A stretch of 64,000 bases of DNA from Pseudomonas sp. JUb42 (GTDB lineage Bacteria > Pseudomonadota > Gammaproteobacteria > Pseudomonadales > Pseudomonadaceae): positions 1 through 64,000 of the forward strand of contig NZ_JANUFD010000005.1 of assembly GCF_024807945.1 (NCBI RefSeq), given 5' to 3'. Below are positions 1 to 9,377 of the stretch, piece after piece; position 1 is the stretch's first letter; each line of letters starts with the position of its first letter. The notes below the pieces were generated by a model. It was not told the DNA's origin and did no database searches. It worked only from the letters and a program-made list of their open reading frames with translations. The position numbers and the translations under genes were made by a program.

Positions 1-25
1 CGCTTAAAAGGCTAGAACTGGTGCC

Positions 26-41
26 CACTTAAATTTAAGTG
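26..41. repeat. 16-bp perfect palindrome
   Basis: CACTTAAATTTAAGTG is a perfect, AT-centred palindrome. It lies in the 268 bases before the first possible gene, where I see no other feature. It could be an operator, part of a terminator for a gene to the left of the window, or a chance palindrome. There is no second copy nearby. Confidence 0.4.
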
Positions 42-268
42 CACACCATGTCCTGGCTTTGCGGGGCTGGGTAGATGACTTGGCCGGACGCTTACACAAC
101 GTGAGCTTCAGTGAGTGTGGATGAGTTGTCCGGTTAGAGTGTACCCTTGCCAGACGTCAGGCGAACCATACGCCCAGCGTCAGAGTAGAGCCGTCTTCTG
201 CATTTCCTGACGCTTCGGCGTTAACCTATATAGCCTCAACCTGACAGGCCACACTCCCAGGCCTATTT

Positions 269-478
269 ATGGACGCCAACGGAATGAGGGTTCCAATCCT
301 AGGAATTGAATATGAGGTGCCCGTCTACGTGCACACGACCACTTCGGAGGTCACGACCACTAGCCCATACAGACTCGTAGTGGTTGATGAAAATGGTAAG
401 CCAGCTCAAGTCCTCACTGAAGCCAACTTGCAAAGCTACCATTTCGACGAACAGAAGAACGTAACTCCGAATGCGTGA
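269..478 (+). CDS. Possible small hypothetical protein (69 aa)
   Basis: A short open frame with a protein-like, Thr/Val-rich composition containing VTTTSPYRLVVVDENGKPAQ. I do not recognise a family. There is no clear ribosome binding site before the ATG, and the reading could be the end or a fragment of a larger degraded gene. It is convergent with the TIR gene. It has no signal peptide or membrane segment. I keep it only because the amino-acid pattern looks less random than the overlapping frames. Confidence 0.3.
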   Translation: MDANGMRVPILGIEYEVPVYVHTTTSEVTTTSPYRLVVVDENGKPAQVLTEANLQSYHFDEQKNVTPNA

Positions 479-632
479 CTGTGTAGCTCGTGCCTGGCAT
501 TTTGAGCCGCCCCCCCGTCAAACCAAAGACACTTTCGACATGATCCGGGGCGAGCGTGGCCTGAACGACAGCTGGACAGGGTACCGAGGCGTCTGTCCTT
601 CTCAGACAGATCACCTCCCTACCAAGCACCGG

Positions 633-1529
633 TTACTGTCGCATGACTTTATTCCAGTCAACGAAATGTCCCGCAGCCTGTAGCTCACGCCCTAGGGACT
701 GCTTCCAAGCCCCTGCGTCGTCCATCTGCTCCCAAACAACACCTGCAAAATCACTTGGGATCTCCAGCGCTCCGCGCTTAAGAGCACAAACCCTGTCCCG
801 TCCAAGTCTGCCGATGAAATATCCCAGCTCCAGGAGCACATTTTGTCGAGCCCTAGGCTCAAGCTCACCGCCTTTCACTCTCCCCTCGTCGTCCGGGGTT
901 AAGAGCACAACCGCGAAGCTTACATCTCCATGAGCTTCCACTTTCTCGATGACCGTTCGACCTCGATTCGCTTGCTCATGCAGGATGATGGCCTCGAAGC
1001 CGATCCGTTCTAGAAAGCGAGCAAGCGTTTCACGCGCACCGTTATCGTGGCCATGAACGATAAATATCTTATTTGAGATGGGTAGCTGCAAGCTTGGCTC
1101 AACGTTGCCATTCGATTCAACGTAAAGCTTGTAGTCTCTGACAAAGGGAATGAGAAGCTGCTTTGTAAACTCGCGAACCCCCGCGATTACCTTATTTCCG
1201 GCATAGAAGAAATTACGGCCAAAATCGGTTGCGAAACCCGGATCAGCGGCCAGCATGTCGATCAGAAGCAGAGTTAGACCCATCGTCTCCTTAGGGTCAT
1301 CAGGCCAAAGGAGGGACGCGCTACCCACCATGCCACCTGCCGTACGCTCGCTTGCTTCTAGAAACTGGTCTACATCTAGACCGGCTTTGAGCGAGCTATT
1401 GATGCTTTCCAAATCAGGATTGTTCAGGAGAGCCGAAATTCTTTTCAGAGGGCGTTCGAAGGTTTGGAGATTCGCGCCTTGGAGGTCGAGCAGCGCGTTA
1501 TTCAATTGCTTGAACAGATCAGCGTACAT
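633..1529 (-). CDS. TIR-like nucleotide-binding protein (PF10137-type), putative defence effector
   Basis: 298 residues. Residues about 154-298 form a TIR-like nucleotide-binding domain of the kind found in CBASS and Pycsar TIR effectors. Visible motifs are KIFIVHGHDNGARETLARFL at its start, VVLLTPDDEG in the middle, and RARQNVLLELGYF, in which Glu234 is the expected NADase catalytic residue. The first 150 residues are mostly helical and match nothing I can name; they could be the sensing or oligomerisation part. There is no STING domain, unlike Cap12. The ATG overlaps the end of the upstream 94-aa gene, so the two are probably co-translated. By family, such proteins degrade NAD+ on activation; a defence role here is inferred from the domain and from the helicase-nuclease gene upstream on the same strand. 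Confidence 0.85.
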   Translation of the reverse strand: MYADLFKQLNNALLDLQGANLQTFERPLKRISALLNNPDLESINSSLKAGLDVDQFLEASERTAGGMVGSASLLWPDDPKETMGLTLLLIDMLAADPGFATDFGRNFFYAGNKVIAGVREFTKQLLIPFVRDYKLYVESNGNVEPSLQLPISNKIFIVHGHDNGARETLARFLERIGFEAIILHEQANRGRTVIEKVEAHGDVSFAVVLLTPDDEGRVKGGELEPRARQNVLLELGYFIGRLGRDRVCALKRGALEIPSDFAGVVWEQMDDAGAWKQSLGRELQAAGHFVDWNKVMRQ

Positions 1530-1813
1530 TATTCACCCGCTTCCATTCTCGCGGCCGAAGCACGCTCCAGGATTTCAGAGCGGTAGCGCTCTTTCATTTC
1601 AGCTGCAAGCGGCTCAATGATCGGATTGGAGGCGTAACGGCCAATGCATTCATCAATTACTGTCTCGACCTGCTGGACTGCTTCCTCGATGCTCGCAGGA
1701 TCGTTGGGGTCGAAATTTACCGTGCACAGATCACCATCGAGATCCTTAAGTACTTCTTGTGCCTCTTTGAGCTGCCGCTGAAGCTGGTCGAGTCCTTTAA
1801 GCATAGTCATCAC
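1529..1813 (-). CDS. Small coiled-coil protein, partner of the TIR gene
   Basis: 94 residues, acidic and almost wholly helical: LKGLDQLQRQLKEAQEVLKD near the N terminus has heptad-like spacing, and a second helix ends in AAEMKERYRSEILERASAAR. The motif CTVNFDPNDPASIEEAVQQV lies between them. I do not recognise a family. Its end overlaps the start of the TIR gene by one base, which implies an operon and perhaps a stable complex. A GGAGTGATGAC stretch lies just before the start, a plausible ribosome binding site. It could regulate or neutralise the TIR protein or help it assemble; this is inference from size and coupling only. Confidence 0.7.
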   Translation of the reverse strand: MMTMLKGLDQLQRQLKEAQEVLKDLDGDLCTVNFDPNDPASIEEAVQQVETVIDECIGRYASNPIIEPLAAEMKERYRSEILERASAARMEAGE

Positions 1814-1956
1814 TCCTTCGGGTAATCTCAGAACAATATCACTAATTTTCTGACAGATGGATCCAAAAATCGGCAGGGCCGCGCATGACGGAGAGGAGCC
1901 GTACGATTACGGCCCGCACCGCCGGCGCAACGGTGACCCAGCCACTCGATGCCCAT

Positions 1957-1971
1957 AATCACCTGGTGATT
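1957..1971. promoter_or_regulatory. Dyad in the intergenic region upstream of the TIR operon
   Basis: AATCACC-T-GGTGATT is a perfect 7-bp dyad about 145 bases upstream of the 94-aa gene, in the 228-base gap after the helicase gene. It might be an operator. No convincing promoter boxes stand out in the gap, so it is open whether the two-gene TIR unit has its own promoter or is read through from the helicase gene. Confidence 0.25.
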
Positions 1972-2041
1972 GATCGCTGCTTATCGCGGGATATTTCCCC
2001 CAAGCCCTCCTGCTAACCGGTGTGGCACATTGAGCTAATTC

Positions 2042-5000
2042 TTACGCATTCAGAATTCGCTCTATTCGCTGACGCGCAGCACCTGTAAGCCGTTTGACGC
2101 CTAGCAACCGCGCGACCTCCAATGCGGGGTCAGCCGCATCAATGATGCTCGCAGCGATGCGCAGCTCCTCTGCCGCAATTTCTTCAATCGAACGCGCATC
2201 GTTGGCCGATACGGGAACACGGTATGTCGACCATGCCATCACATCGCCTTCGGCGTGCCAGATGAATACCTCTTCAAAGCCCGCCTGCTGGACGTGATGG
2301 TGCTGATCAGCCAGCTCCAGCACTCGATCCCTAATCAGTCGACCAGATCGTTGGAAGCCATGCGCACGCGCTACACGTTGAACTAGCAGCGCATCGAGGA
2401 TTGGCGCCTCTTGGCGAATCACCTCCTCAATAATCTGACGAAGCACTGGAATGTATTCAGGCACGTGAAACTGCTCGGCTTCGATCAATGAGGCGAGTGC
2501 CGAAAGATCAGCCACTCGATATTCACCCTGTCGCCCAACAGCAGTTTGGCGGCCATAAGCGCTAGCGATTCGAGCCTCAACCTCCAAAGATTGCTCATCA
2601 CCGGAATCCATCGGGGATTTAATCAGGGCTTCTACAACCTCATCCATCTCTGGCTCCACGGCGAAGTCGATGGCGACCGTTGGAGCTACCGCTTCATCCG
2701 CTTGGATTGGCGCGACCTCCAACCGGGATTGATCCAGTAGGTCATTGAGCGCAGCGTGCAGCTTCTGGAGAGCGCCTTCCTTGTTCACCCACCACTCCGT
2801 GGACCAAAGGCGCAGCAGATTCCATCCCAAGCCCTTGAGAATCGCTCCGCGAACTTTGTCTCGGTCCCGAGCAGTGGCAGCGCTGTGGTAAGTAGCTCCA
2901 TCGCATTCAACGCCAGCCAAGTAATCACCCGGCCGGTCAGGGTGAACAATCCCCAGGTCGATGCGGAAGCGCGATACGCCGATCTGTGGCACTACCTGCC
3001 AGCCAAGACGTCGTAGACCCTGGGCAACGGCCTCCTCGAACGGCGAGTCGTAGCCGCCTACAGAGCCTTGTATCGCTTCAGCCAGTGCCCTTGGGCCGCG
3101 CTGAGCAAATTCGATGAAGTGCTTCAAGTCACGAACGGCGCGGGCGTTGGTCCGGTTCAGATCGATCATTGACGGATCGAAGGATGTGAAGACGAGCATC
3201 TCGCGCCGAGACCGGGTGATGGCGACGTTCAGCCTGCGCCATCCACCGTCCTTGTTGAGCGGACCGAAGTTCATGGACATGACCGGCGCGCCCGCCTCCG
3301 TTGGTCCATAGCCTATCCCTAGCATAATTAGATCGCGCTCATCGCCCTGGACCGTTTCCAGGTTCTTCACGACTACAGGTTCGGTCTGTGTATCTTGGAA
3401 AAACGGCTCAATTTGTGGGTACTGCTTGCGCGCAGTATCCAGCAGATCGTTGATCAGCTTTTGCTGGTCAGAGTTGAGCGTGATGATACCGATTGAGTGG
3501 CCGGCAGCGACGAACGCAGGATCAGTCAGACGCTTTACAGTCTCGCTGACGATGGCTTCAGCCTCAGCTTGGTTGTAGCGGCCCTTCCCTTTCGCATAGA
3601 CACCCTCAACCCTGCGCCACTCTACAGCGCTTGCACGGGTCTCCGCCGCAGGAAAGGTAATCAGGTTGCTGTCGTAGTAACGGTGGTTGGAGAACGCGAT
3701 CAGGCTTTCATGGCGGCTACGGTAGTGCCAGCTCAGACTGTGGCTTGGCACCCCTGCCCCCAAGCATTCATCCAGGATGCTTTCCATGTCCTCGGCGGTG
3801 TCATCGTCACCAGCGCTTGGACCACGGCTGAAGAAGTTGGTAGGTGGCATCTGACGCGGGTCACCGGCGATTACCACTTGCTTGCCCCGAGCGATTGAGC
3901 CGATAGCATCCCATGGGGCAATTTGCGAAGCCTCATCGAAGATGACTAGATCAAATGGAGGCTGATCGGCAGGTAAGAACTGCGCAATCGATAGCGGGCT
4001 CATGAGCATGCAGGGAGCCAGACGGTTCAACGCGTCTCCCATCTCAATAGCCAACTGCCGGACCGGTTTGTGCCGGCGAGACTTTTGCAATTCGTGCTTG
4101 AGAATCGCGAAGCCGCTGCTCTTGGGGATGTCGTTCTTGGATGGAATAAGGCCGCAGAGCTTCGCCCGTATGTAGCGCACCGTTAGTTTCGCCAGTTCGT
4201 CGTCCAGACGAACAAATGCCCCGATGTCGCTCATGTGTTCGGCAGCGACGAAGTTTCTAAGAAGCGGTTCGCTGTCGATGCCATGGGTCGCAAACCAATG
4301 GGCGTAGGCGGTGACGAAGGTTTCTTCAGTAGAGGTTGGCGTCAGACGCCCTGCTTCCAGAGCTTGAGCCAGACTGATTAGCCCAGCCTCGGCAGCCTGC
4401 TCGCGCACTCGGCACCAGTCGCACCATGCCTTTAGCTGTTCTTCTTGTTGCTGAATGGAGAGCGAGGTAGCCCGCAGTGCAGTAACGGACGGATGCGTAT
4501 CGGTGCTCGTTCCAGCCAATCCAGCAAATAGGCGTGCTGCATCGTCATATCGGGACAAGGCTTGTTGCAACACTGTCAACGCAGCACCAATTTGCCCACT
4601 TGGCGCCAGCATTTCATTCGCATCGATGACGAGACGCGCGACTGAGCCGCGCAAGGAAACCAGGTGGTCGGGTGACTCGGCGAGAGCACTCAGCAGCCCG
4701 CGCAGATTCTCAGCCAATATGACCGCACGCAGAGTGCGGGCACTGTCGCTCGTCAGACCTTGCCAGCCAGGAATCGACTGCATGTCGCTCGCCAACCGAT
4801 CCAACTCGGTTAGCTGAGCATGGAGGCGCTCGAAAGTGGCGAGATCGGCAAGGGTATCTGGAAGACCCGCTGCACCACCCAATGTGGCTAATTTCTTCGC
4901 TACCTTTTTCTTGGCGAATGTTGCCAGGAACCAGAACTTGCCTTCAGCCTCTTGCCAATCACCGCGCAATTGGTCGAACGGGATACGGCGGCACGCTTCA

Positions 5001-7879
5001 TCGGCGTAATCCAGTGAGAGGCTTTCCTCAAGCTCCCGATAGCTCTCGATCAACTGACACGCACGTCGAGCTGATTCGATACGCGTAACAGCATCGGGCG
5101 TAAATGCGAATGAAAGGTTCTGGCCATGGGATTCGACTACCAGAGTGATCACATCACATAGCTGCTGAATCTGAGTCACCTCGGCTACAGGCAACGACAG
5201 GTGCGTTAGTCCAAGGAGCTTCTCGCTTGTGGCGTTCAAGGCATCAAGCGCCTGCGGCAATTCTCGCGAGGCGCTAGCGATCTCTGACTGCCAGACGTTC
5301 GACCATTGGGTCTGCGACAGAGCGCCAAACTTGCCTGACAGGTCACGAGCGGCAGTGCCGTTTAAGCCAAGACGCCGGGAGAGGTCCAGTAAACTTCCGT
5401 ACTCGGCAGCATCGTGCTGCGTGGTCGGGGTCCAGGTCAGTTTCGGCGTCTGAGGGCCGTGGTCGCGAACTACCCGGCCAATCGCCTGGTGCAGGGAAAG
5501 GCCGTTATCCCAACGTCGGTGCAGGACGTCAACCAACTGATTCAGTCGCGAACGAAGGGTCTGCAGCCGAGCAGCTTCGTTTTCCCACTCCTCGGCACTC
5601 AACGCGTCACTCACATCCCATGCACGATCCAGTTGCTTGAGCACTTCAACCTTCGACGCCTTGCTTGAATGCAGCTCCAGGCAGAACTCGCCCAGGCCTT
5701 TTTCAGCCAGGCGGCGATAAACCACATCCAGCGCTGCACGTTTTTCGGCAACGAACAATACGCGACGTCCCAACGCAAGGTTGTGCGCAATCATGTTGGC
5801 AATGGTCTGCGACTTACCGGTGCCCGGAGGCCCATCCATTACAAAGCTATGAGTACTGGCAGAAGCGACTACGGCTGATAGCTGCGACGAATCGGCGGGC
5901 AATGGTGCGAACAGTTGTGCTGGCGTTACAGATGAATCCAGCTGCTCAGGTCGGGGGAATTCGTCTGAACCAGAAAAGCTCTCTCCTGCTTCATTTGGCT
6001 CTAAGAGATGCTTGACCAAAGGGCTTTGCAGCAACTGCGCCGCGTTGGCGTTCAGGTCTTTCCACATCAGGTATTTGGCAAACGAGAATGTGCCCAGAAC
6101 GAGTTCGGTGCTCACCTCAAACCCAGGCACATCGCGTACTGCTCGCCGCACCATATTCCAGATACCGGTCACATCGATGCCACTTTCATCACTCGGTAGT
6201 TCACCATCGAGCCCAGGGATCACCAGCTCAAAATCATGACGCAGCAGTTCAAGCAGCGTCATATTGAAACGTGGCTCCTCATCGAGCAAGCTCAACGTCA
6301 CTCCGGACAAAGCGCTTTTGCGCTCAAGCTTCACCGGCAGCAAGACCAGTGGAGCGGAGTACGTTTTTACGTCGTCTGCGCTTTTCTTCCATTTGAGGAA
6401 ACCGATAGCCAGGAACAGCGTGTTTGCTCCGCCCTCCTCTAAATCGCTGCGCGCTTTGCGAAACAGATCGATCAGCGTCGCTTCAAGCTTGACCTTTTCC
6501 AGACTCGCCAGGACTTCACCACGCGCGAGTGCTTGACGAGCGACTTCATCGACCAGGCTTTCGTTGTTTTGCTGCTCGTAGAGAGCAACATCACGGCCAC
6601 TGCTTTTCAGGTCAGGTACCGGCACCACGCGAATGCGCCCGCCACTGGAAAGAAGATCTTCGAGGGCCGCCGGATCCGGGCAGAGAAGACGCACGCCCTT
6701 GGCGCTATCTGGCAGGTGCAGCAGGCGGTTGCGGGTGGTCAGATCAAGTAGTTTACGCTGCCAAAGCGTGAGCTTGCCGGCCGGACCGTCGCTGTCTTCG
6801 TTGATTTCGACATCGAACCCTGGGAGCGGCGGAGCATCTTCCAGCCCTTCAGCAGCGGGCAACGCATCGGCGCTCGAGTCGACCACCTCTACTGCTGAGA
6901 CCAGCGCCATTGGACGGATCTTCTGCATGCGGGCACGATGCACGTCGATGGCCATGATGAACTGCTCATCATCGAGCTGCCGTTCGGCTGCGGCGACTGC
7001 CTGGCTGAAGCTAGGCGGATGCGCCCGCGTGGCCAAGGTGGTCTCAAAAACCAACATCTCCTTCAGATCAAGGCGCTTGCGCACTGCTGAGGCTTCGTCG
7101 GTCAGCAATTGCGAGAACTCTTGAGGCTGCAACCAGACACCTGCAAATGCGTGCCCCTTAGTCATCAGAAGCAAAGCGTTTAGTCCGGCCTGCTCCAGCG
7201 CCGCTGCAAACAGCAAGGCGGAGTCGAGACACGTCGCTACTCCGTTTTCCAGCACAACACTCGGGGGCCTGATTTTTTGGCCCTGTTGCTCGAAGCTGGC
7301 CGGAGGCAAGGCGTAGCTCAGTTGAAACCTGCATATCCCTGACCAGATGGCAGAAGCCAGCTCCCACGTGCGAGTTCGTGATTTGCTTTCATAGCCGTCA
7401 ATACCGTCTTTCTTGCTTGCCCGGCGCAACACTTGCGAAGCTGCTTTGAGCACCCGGTCCACTGCTGGGTCATTGGGCATGCTGAAAGCAGCTAGCAGCT
7501 CGGGCATCGCGCTCAAACCGCCCCACTCTGTTCGGGCCAGCAGTTCTGTCGGGAAACGCTGCTCCACGAGTAGGCTATCGCCTTGAGCCAAGCGCATTAC
7601 GACATCGGCGGTCAGGCTTTCGCTCAACCCAGATAGGTAGCCTCCATTGAGCTTGATATCGCGTTCGGAAATGCTGAGGCGGTCACCCGCATGGATACGG
7701 TCGATGTGCCAGGTTCGGCTTTCAACGAAGCCCGGATCGGTACTCAAAGTCAGGGTGAGGTTTTCTAAGGTTGTTTCTTCTTGGTTCCAGATGCTCAACT
7801 CACGTACGAGTGGTACCGCATTCTGGTGCGAGGCGAAGCCGATTTTACGGGCAATCAGCGCCTCAATCTTGATGTTCAT
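2042..7879 (-). CDS. DUF4011 / SF1 helicase / PD-(D/E)XK nuclease / DUF3320 protein (Hhe-like defence protein)
   Basis: A 1,945-residue multidomain protein. In order: an N-terminal region with a transglutaminase-like segment (Cys217 in GVATCLDSALLF, His243 in KGHAFAGVW); a DUF4011 domain from about 369 (WQRKLLDLTTRNRLL); a superfamily 1 helicase split by a long helical insert, with Walker A GPPGTGKS at 683-690, Walker B DEAS at 1315-1318, motif III GDPRQMPP at 1339-1346, motif V around 1505-1525 and motif VI NVAITRSRR at 1551-1559; a Vsr/PD-(D/E)XK nuclease at about 1608-1720 (Asp1641, then ECDGATYHS with Glu1658 and Asp1660); and a C-terminal DUF3320 domain at about 1815-1945. All motifs look intact. 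An AGGAG lies 7 bases before the ATG. This architecture is known as the single-gene defence system Hhe (DUF4011-helicase-Vsr). Its likely role is to recognise and cut invading nucleic acid. Confidence 0.9.
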   Translation of the reverse strand: MNIKIEALIARKIGFASHQNAVPLVRELSIWNQEETTLENLTLTLSTDPGFVESRTWHIDRIHAGDRLSISERDIKLNGGYLSGLSESLTADVVMRLAQGDSLLVEQRFPTELLARTEWGGLSAMPELLAAFSMPNDPAVDRVLKAASQVLRRASKKDGIDGYESKSRTRTWELASAIWSGICRFQLSYALPPASFEQQGQKIRPPSVVLENGVATCLDSALLFAAALEQAGLNALLLMTKGHAFAGVWLQPQEFSQLLTDEASAVRKRLDLKEMLVFETTLATRAHPPSFSQAVAAAERQLDDEQFIMAIDVHRARMQKIRPMALVSAVEVVDSSADALPAAEGLEDAPPLPGFDVEINEDSDGPAGKLTLWQRKLLDLTTRNRLLHLPDSAKGVRLLCPDPAALEDLLSSGGRIRVVPVPDLKSSGRDVALYEQQNNESLVDEVARQALARGEVLASLEKVKLEATLIDLFRKARSDLEEGGANTLFLAIGFLKWKKSADDVKTYSAPLVLLPVKLERKSALSGVTLSLLDEEPRFNMTLLELLRHDFELVIPGLDGELPSDESGIDVTGIWNMVRRAVRDVPGFEVSTELVLGTFSFAKYLMWKDLNANAAQLLQSPLVKHLLEPNEAGESFSGSDEFPRPEQLDSSVTPAQLFAPLPADSSQLSAVVASASTHSFVMDGPPGTGKSQTIANMIAHNLALGRRVLFVAEKRAALDVVYRRLAEKGLGEFCLELHSSKASKVEVLKQLDRAWDVSDALSAEEWENEAARLQTLRSRLNQLVDVLHRRWDNGLSLHQAIGRVVRDHGPQTPKLTWTPTTQHDAAEYGSLLDLSRRLGLNGTAARDLSGKFGALSQTQWSNVWQSEIASASRELPQALDALNATSEKLLGLTHLSLPVAEVTQIQQLCDVITLVVESHGQNLSFAFTPDAVTRIESARRACQLIESYRELEESLSLDYADEACRRIPFDQLRGDWQEAEGKFWFLATFAKKKVAKKLATLGGAAGLPDTLADLATFERLHAQLTELDRLASDMQSIPGWQGLTSDSARTLRAVILAENLRGLLSALAESPDHLVSLRGSVARLVIDANEMLAPSGQIGAALTVLQQALSRYDDAARLFAGLAGTSTDTHPSVTALRATSLSIQQQEEQLKAWCDWCRVREQAAEAGLISLAQALEAGRLTPTSTEETFVTAYAHWFATHGIDSEPLLRNFVAAEHMSDIGAFVRLDDELAKLTVRYIRAKLCGLIPSKNDIPKSSGFAILKHELQKSRRHKPVRQLAIEMGDALNRLAPCMLMSPLSIAQFLPADQPPFDLVIFDEASQIAPWDAIGSIARGKQVVIAGDPRQMPPTNFFSRGPSAGDDDTAEDMESILDECLGAGVPSHSLSWHYRSRHESLIAFSNHRYYDSNLITFPAAETRASAVEWRRVEGVYAKGKGRYNQAEAEAIVSETVKRLTDPAFVAAGHSIGIITLNSDQQKLINDLLDTARKQYPQIEPFFQDTQTEPVVVKNLETVQGDERDLIMLGIGYGPTEAGAPVMSMNFGPLNKDGGWRRLNVAITRSRREMLVFTSFDPSMIDLNRTNARAVRDLKHFIEFAQRGPRALAEAIQGSVGGYDSPFEEAVAQGLRRLGWQVVPQIGVSRFRIDLGIVHPDRPGDYLAGVECDGATYHSAATARDRDKVRGAILKGLGWNLLRLWSTEWWVNKEGALQKLHAALNDLLDQSRLEVAPIQADEAVAPTVAIDFAVEPEMDEVVEALIKSPMDSGDEQSLEVEARIASAYGRQTAVGRQGEYRVADLSALASLIEAEQFHVPEYIPVLRQIIEEVIRQEAPILDALLVQRVARAHGFQRSGRLIRDRVLELADQHHHVQQAGFEEVFIWHAEGDVMAWSTYRVPVSANDARSIEEIAAEELRIAASIIDAADPALEVARLLGVKRLTGAARQRIERILNA

Positions 7880-8289
7880 TCACGGGCTCCTGCTGCTGCG
7901 AGCGCTGGCCTCATATAGAGGCCGCAAATGGCGCCTATAGTCCATTAGTAATCGACGGTTGGGAATTTGTTTATTATTGAACCATCCGGATTGAGGCGTT
8001 ATTAAAGTTGAGAAGCGGCCGTTTTGCGAAAAGGCGCAATTTGCGTTTAAGGCTCGTCCTCGCCTACCCAGGATCCCTCGCCGGGCTCCCGTGGTTCAGC
8101 AGAGGATGAACCCGCTTGGCACTACCCATGAGATCCTGTGCTTCCCGACTCATTCTTGCCCAAAGGAGCTGCCCCTGGACGTTACGAAGACAGACCTGAA
8201 TGCCAGCGACGTCTATCACATCCTCAAGGATGTCGTTCTCGGGGAGCGGACGATGCACCGAGGGAGCGAAGAGCCTTGCGATGGCCTTG
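7880..8289. other. Intergenic region, no gene supported
   Basis: This 410-base stretch separates the helicase start from the recognisable part of the decayed oxidoreductase. The first 160 bases are AT-rich and probably hold the helicase promoter, but I see no clean -35/-10 pair. The rest contains open frames without family resemblance. It could include the degraded 5' end of the oxidoreductase. Confidence 0.4.
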
Positions 8290-9117
8290 GTCCAGGCGTG
8301 ATGACTGTGTTGCTCATATCGCCTCCGGGACGGAAACCATTCGGATAGGCGTTGGGGGAGTCATGCTTATGAACCATTCGCCTTTGATTATCGCCGAGCA
8401 ATTCGGGACCCTAGCCAAGCTGCATTCTGGCCGTATCGACCTTGGCGTTGGCCGCGCCGATGGTGGCGTGGATCATTCAACAGGCGCAGCCCTCAGACGA
8501 CTAAGCAGCGGCGAAAGTTTTCCTGGAGGTATTGCCGAACTTCAAAACTACTTCGCTAACGAGAAGGCTCACAGGAAAGTACATGCCTATCAAGCAGAAG
8601 GCACACATGTCCCTATCTGGATTCTTGGCACCAGTATGTATGGCGCGAAGCTGGCAGGACGACTCGGGTTGCCCTATACGTTCGGGTCCCATCTGAACCC
8701 GATCAAACGTCGATGGCACTCCAGGCCTACAGAAATGAATTCCAGCCCTCCTCCGTTTTGAAATCGCCTTATGTCATGGTCGGAGTGAACATCGCTGCCG
8801 CTGAAACGGACGCTGAGGCTCAGTGGCTCGCGACGACACGGATGATGACTTTCACCGACCTCGTTCGCGGAAAGCTAGGTCCTACTAGGCCACCGATTGA
8901 TGATATGGATGCTTATTGGTCACCAACAGAAAAGCTGCATGTGCAACGAATGTTGGCGCGGTCCATCGTGGGATCAAAATCCGCCGTAAAAGCGGAGCTG
9001 AAGGAGTTCTTAGTGGAAACCGGGGCCGGCGAGGTCATCATCGCCTTCGATATATACGATCACAAAGCCAGGCTGCGCTCCCAGGAGCTGGCAGCCCAGT
9101 GCATGACAGAATTGTGA
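8290..9117 (+). pseudogene. LLM-class flavin-dependent oxidoreductase, frameshifted and 5'-degraded
   Basis: Two frames together match the luciferase-like monooxygenase family (MsnO8 subgroup). Frame 2 gives VAHIASGTETIRIGVGGVML, then NHSPLIIAEQFGTLAKLHSG, and ends near 8705. Frame 1 resumes at about 8713 with ALQAYRNEFQPSSVLKSPYV and runs to the normal family end at 9117 (DIYDHKARLRSQEL). The N-terminal barrel strands expected before VAHIA are not found in any frame between 8050 and 8290. A full family member is about 330 residues. It is a relic between the defence gene and the transposon module and is unlikely to make an enzyme. Confidence 0.75.
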
Positions 9118-9377
9118 TTGCTACCTTCAGCGTTTGACGCGCGCTTATCATCCAACATCGAACTTGAAGATAACATCTACTCGGAATGGATCCAGGGGGC
9201 GTTAGGGCCGATGTCTCCCATGAAACCGGAAACATTGCGACCCTACATACTCGTAGTTAAAGCTTGTACTAGAACTGCCGATTACTTGACATGTGTGACG
9301 CGCAACGAGTCTTCACCGACCTCACCATCAAGGAGCCCCAGCCGGCTTCCCTAATAACTGACCCGAAGGACAAGCTC

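Noticed and set aside
8138..8761. 207-codon frame as an intact gene
   Set aside because: Only its middle part resembles an LLM oxidoreductase, the family sequence continues in another frame, and the first 50 codons have no family resemblance.
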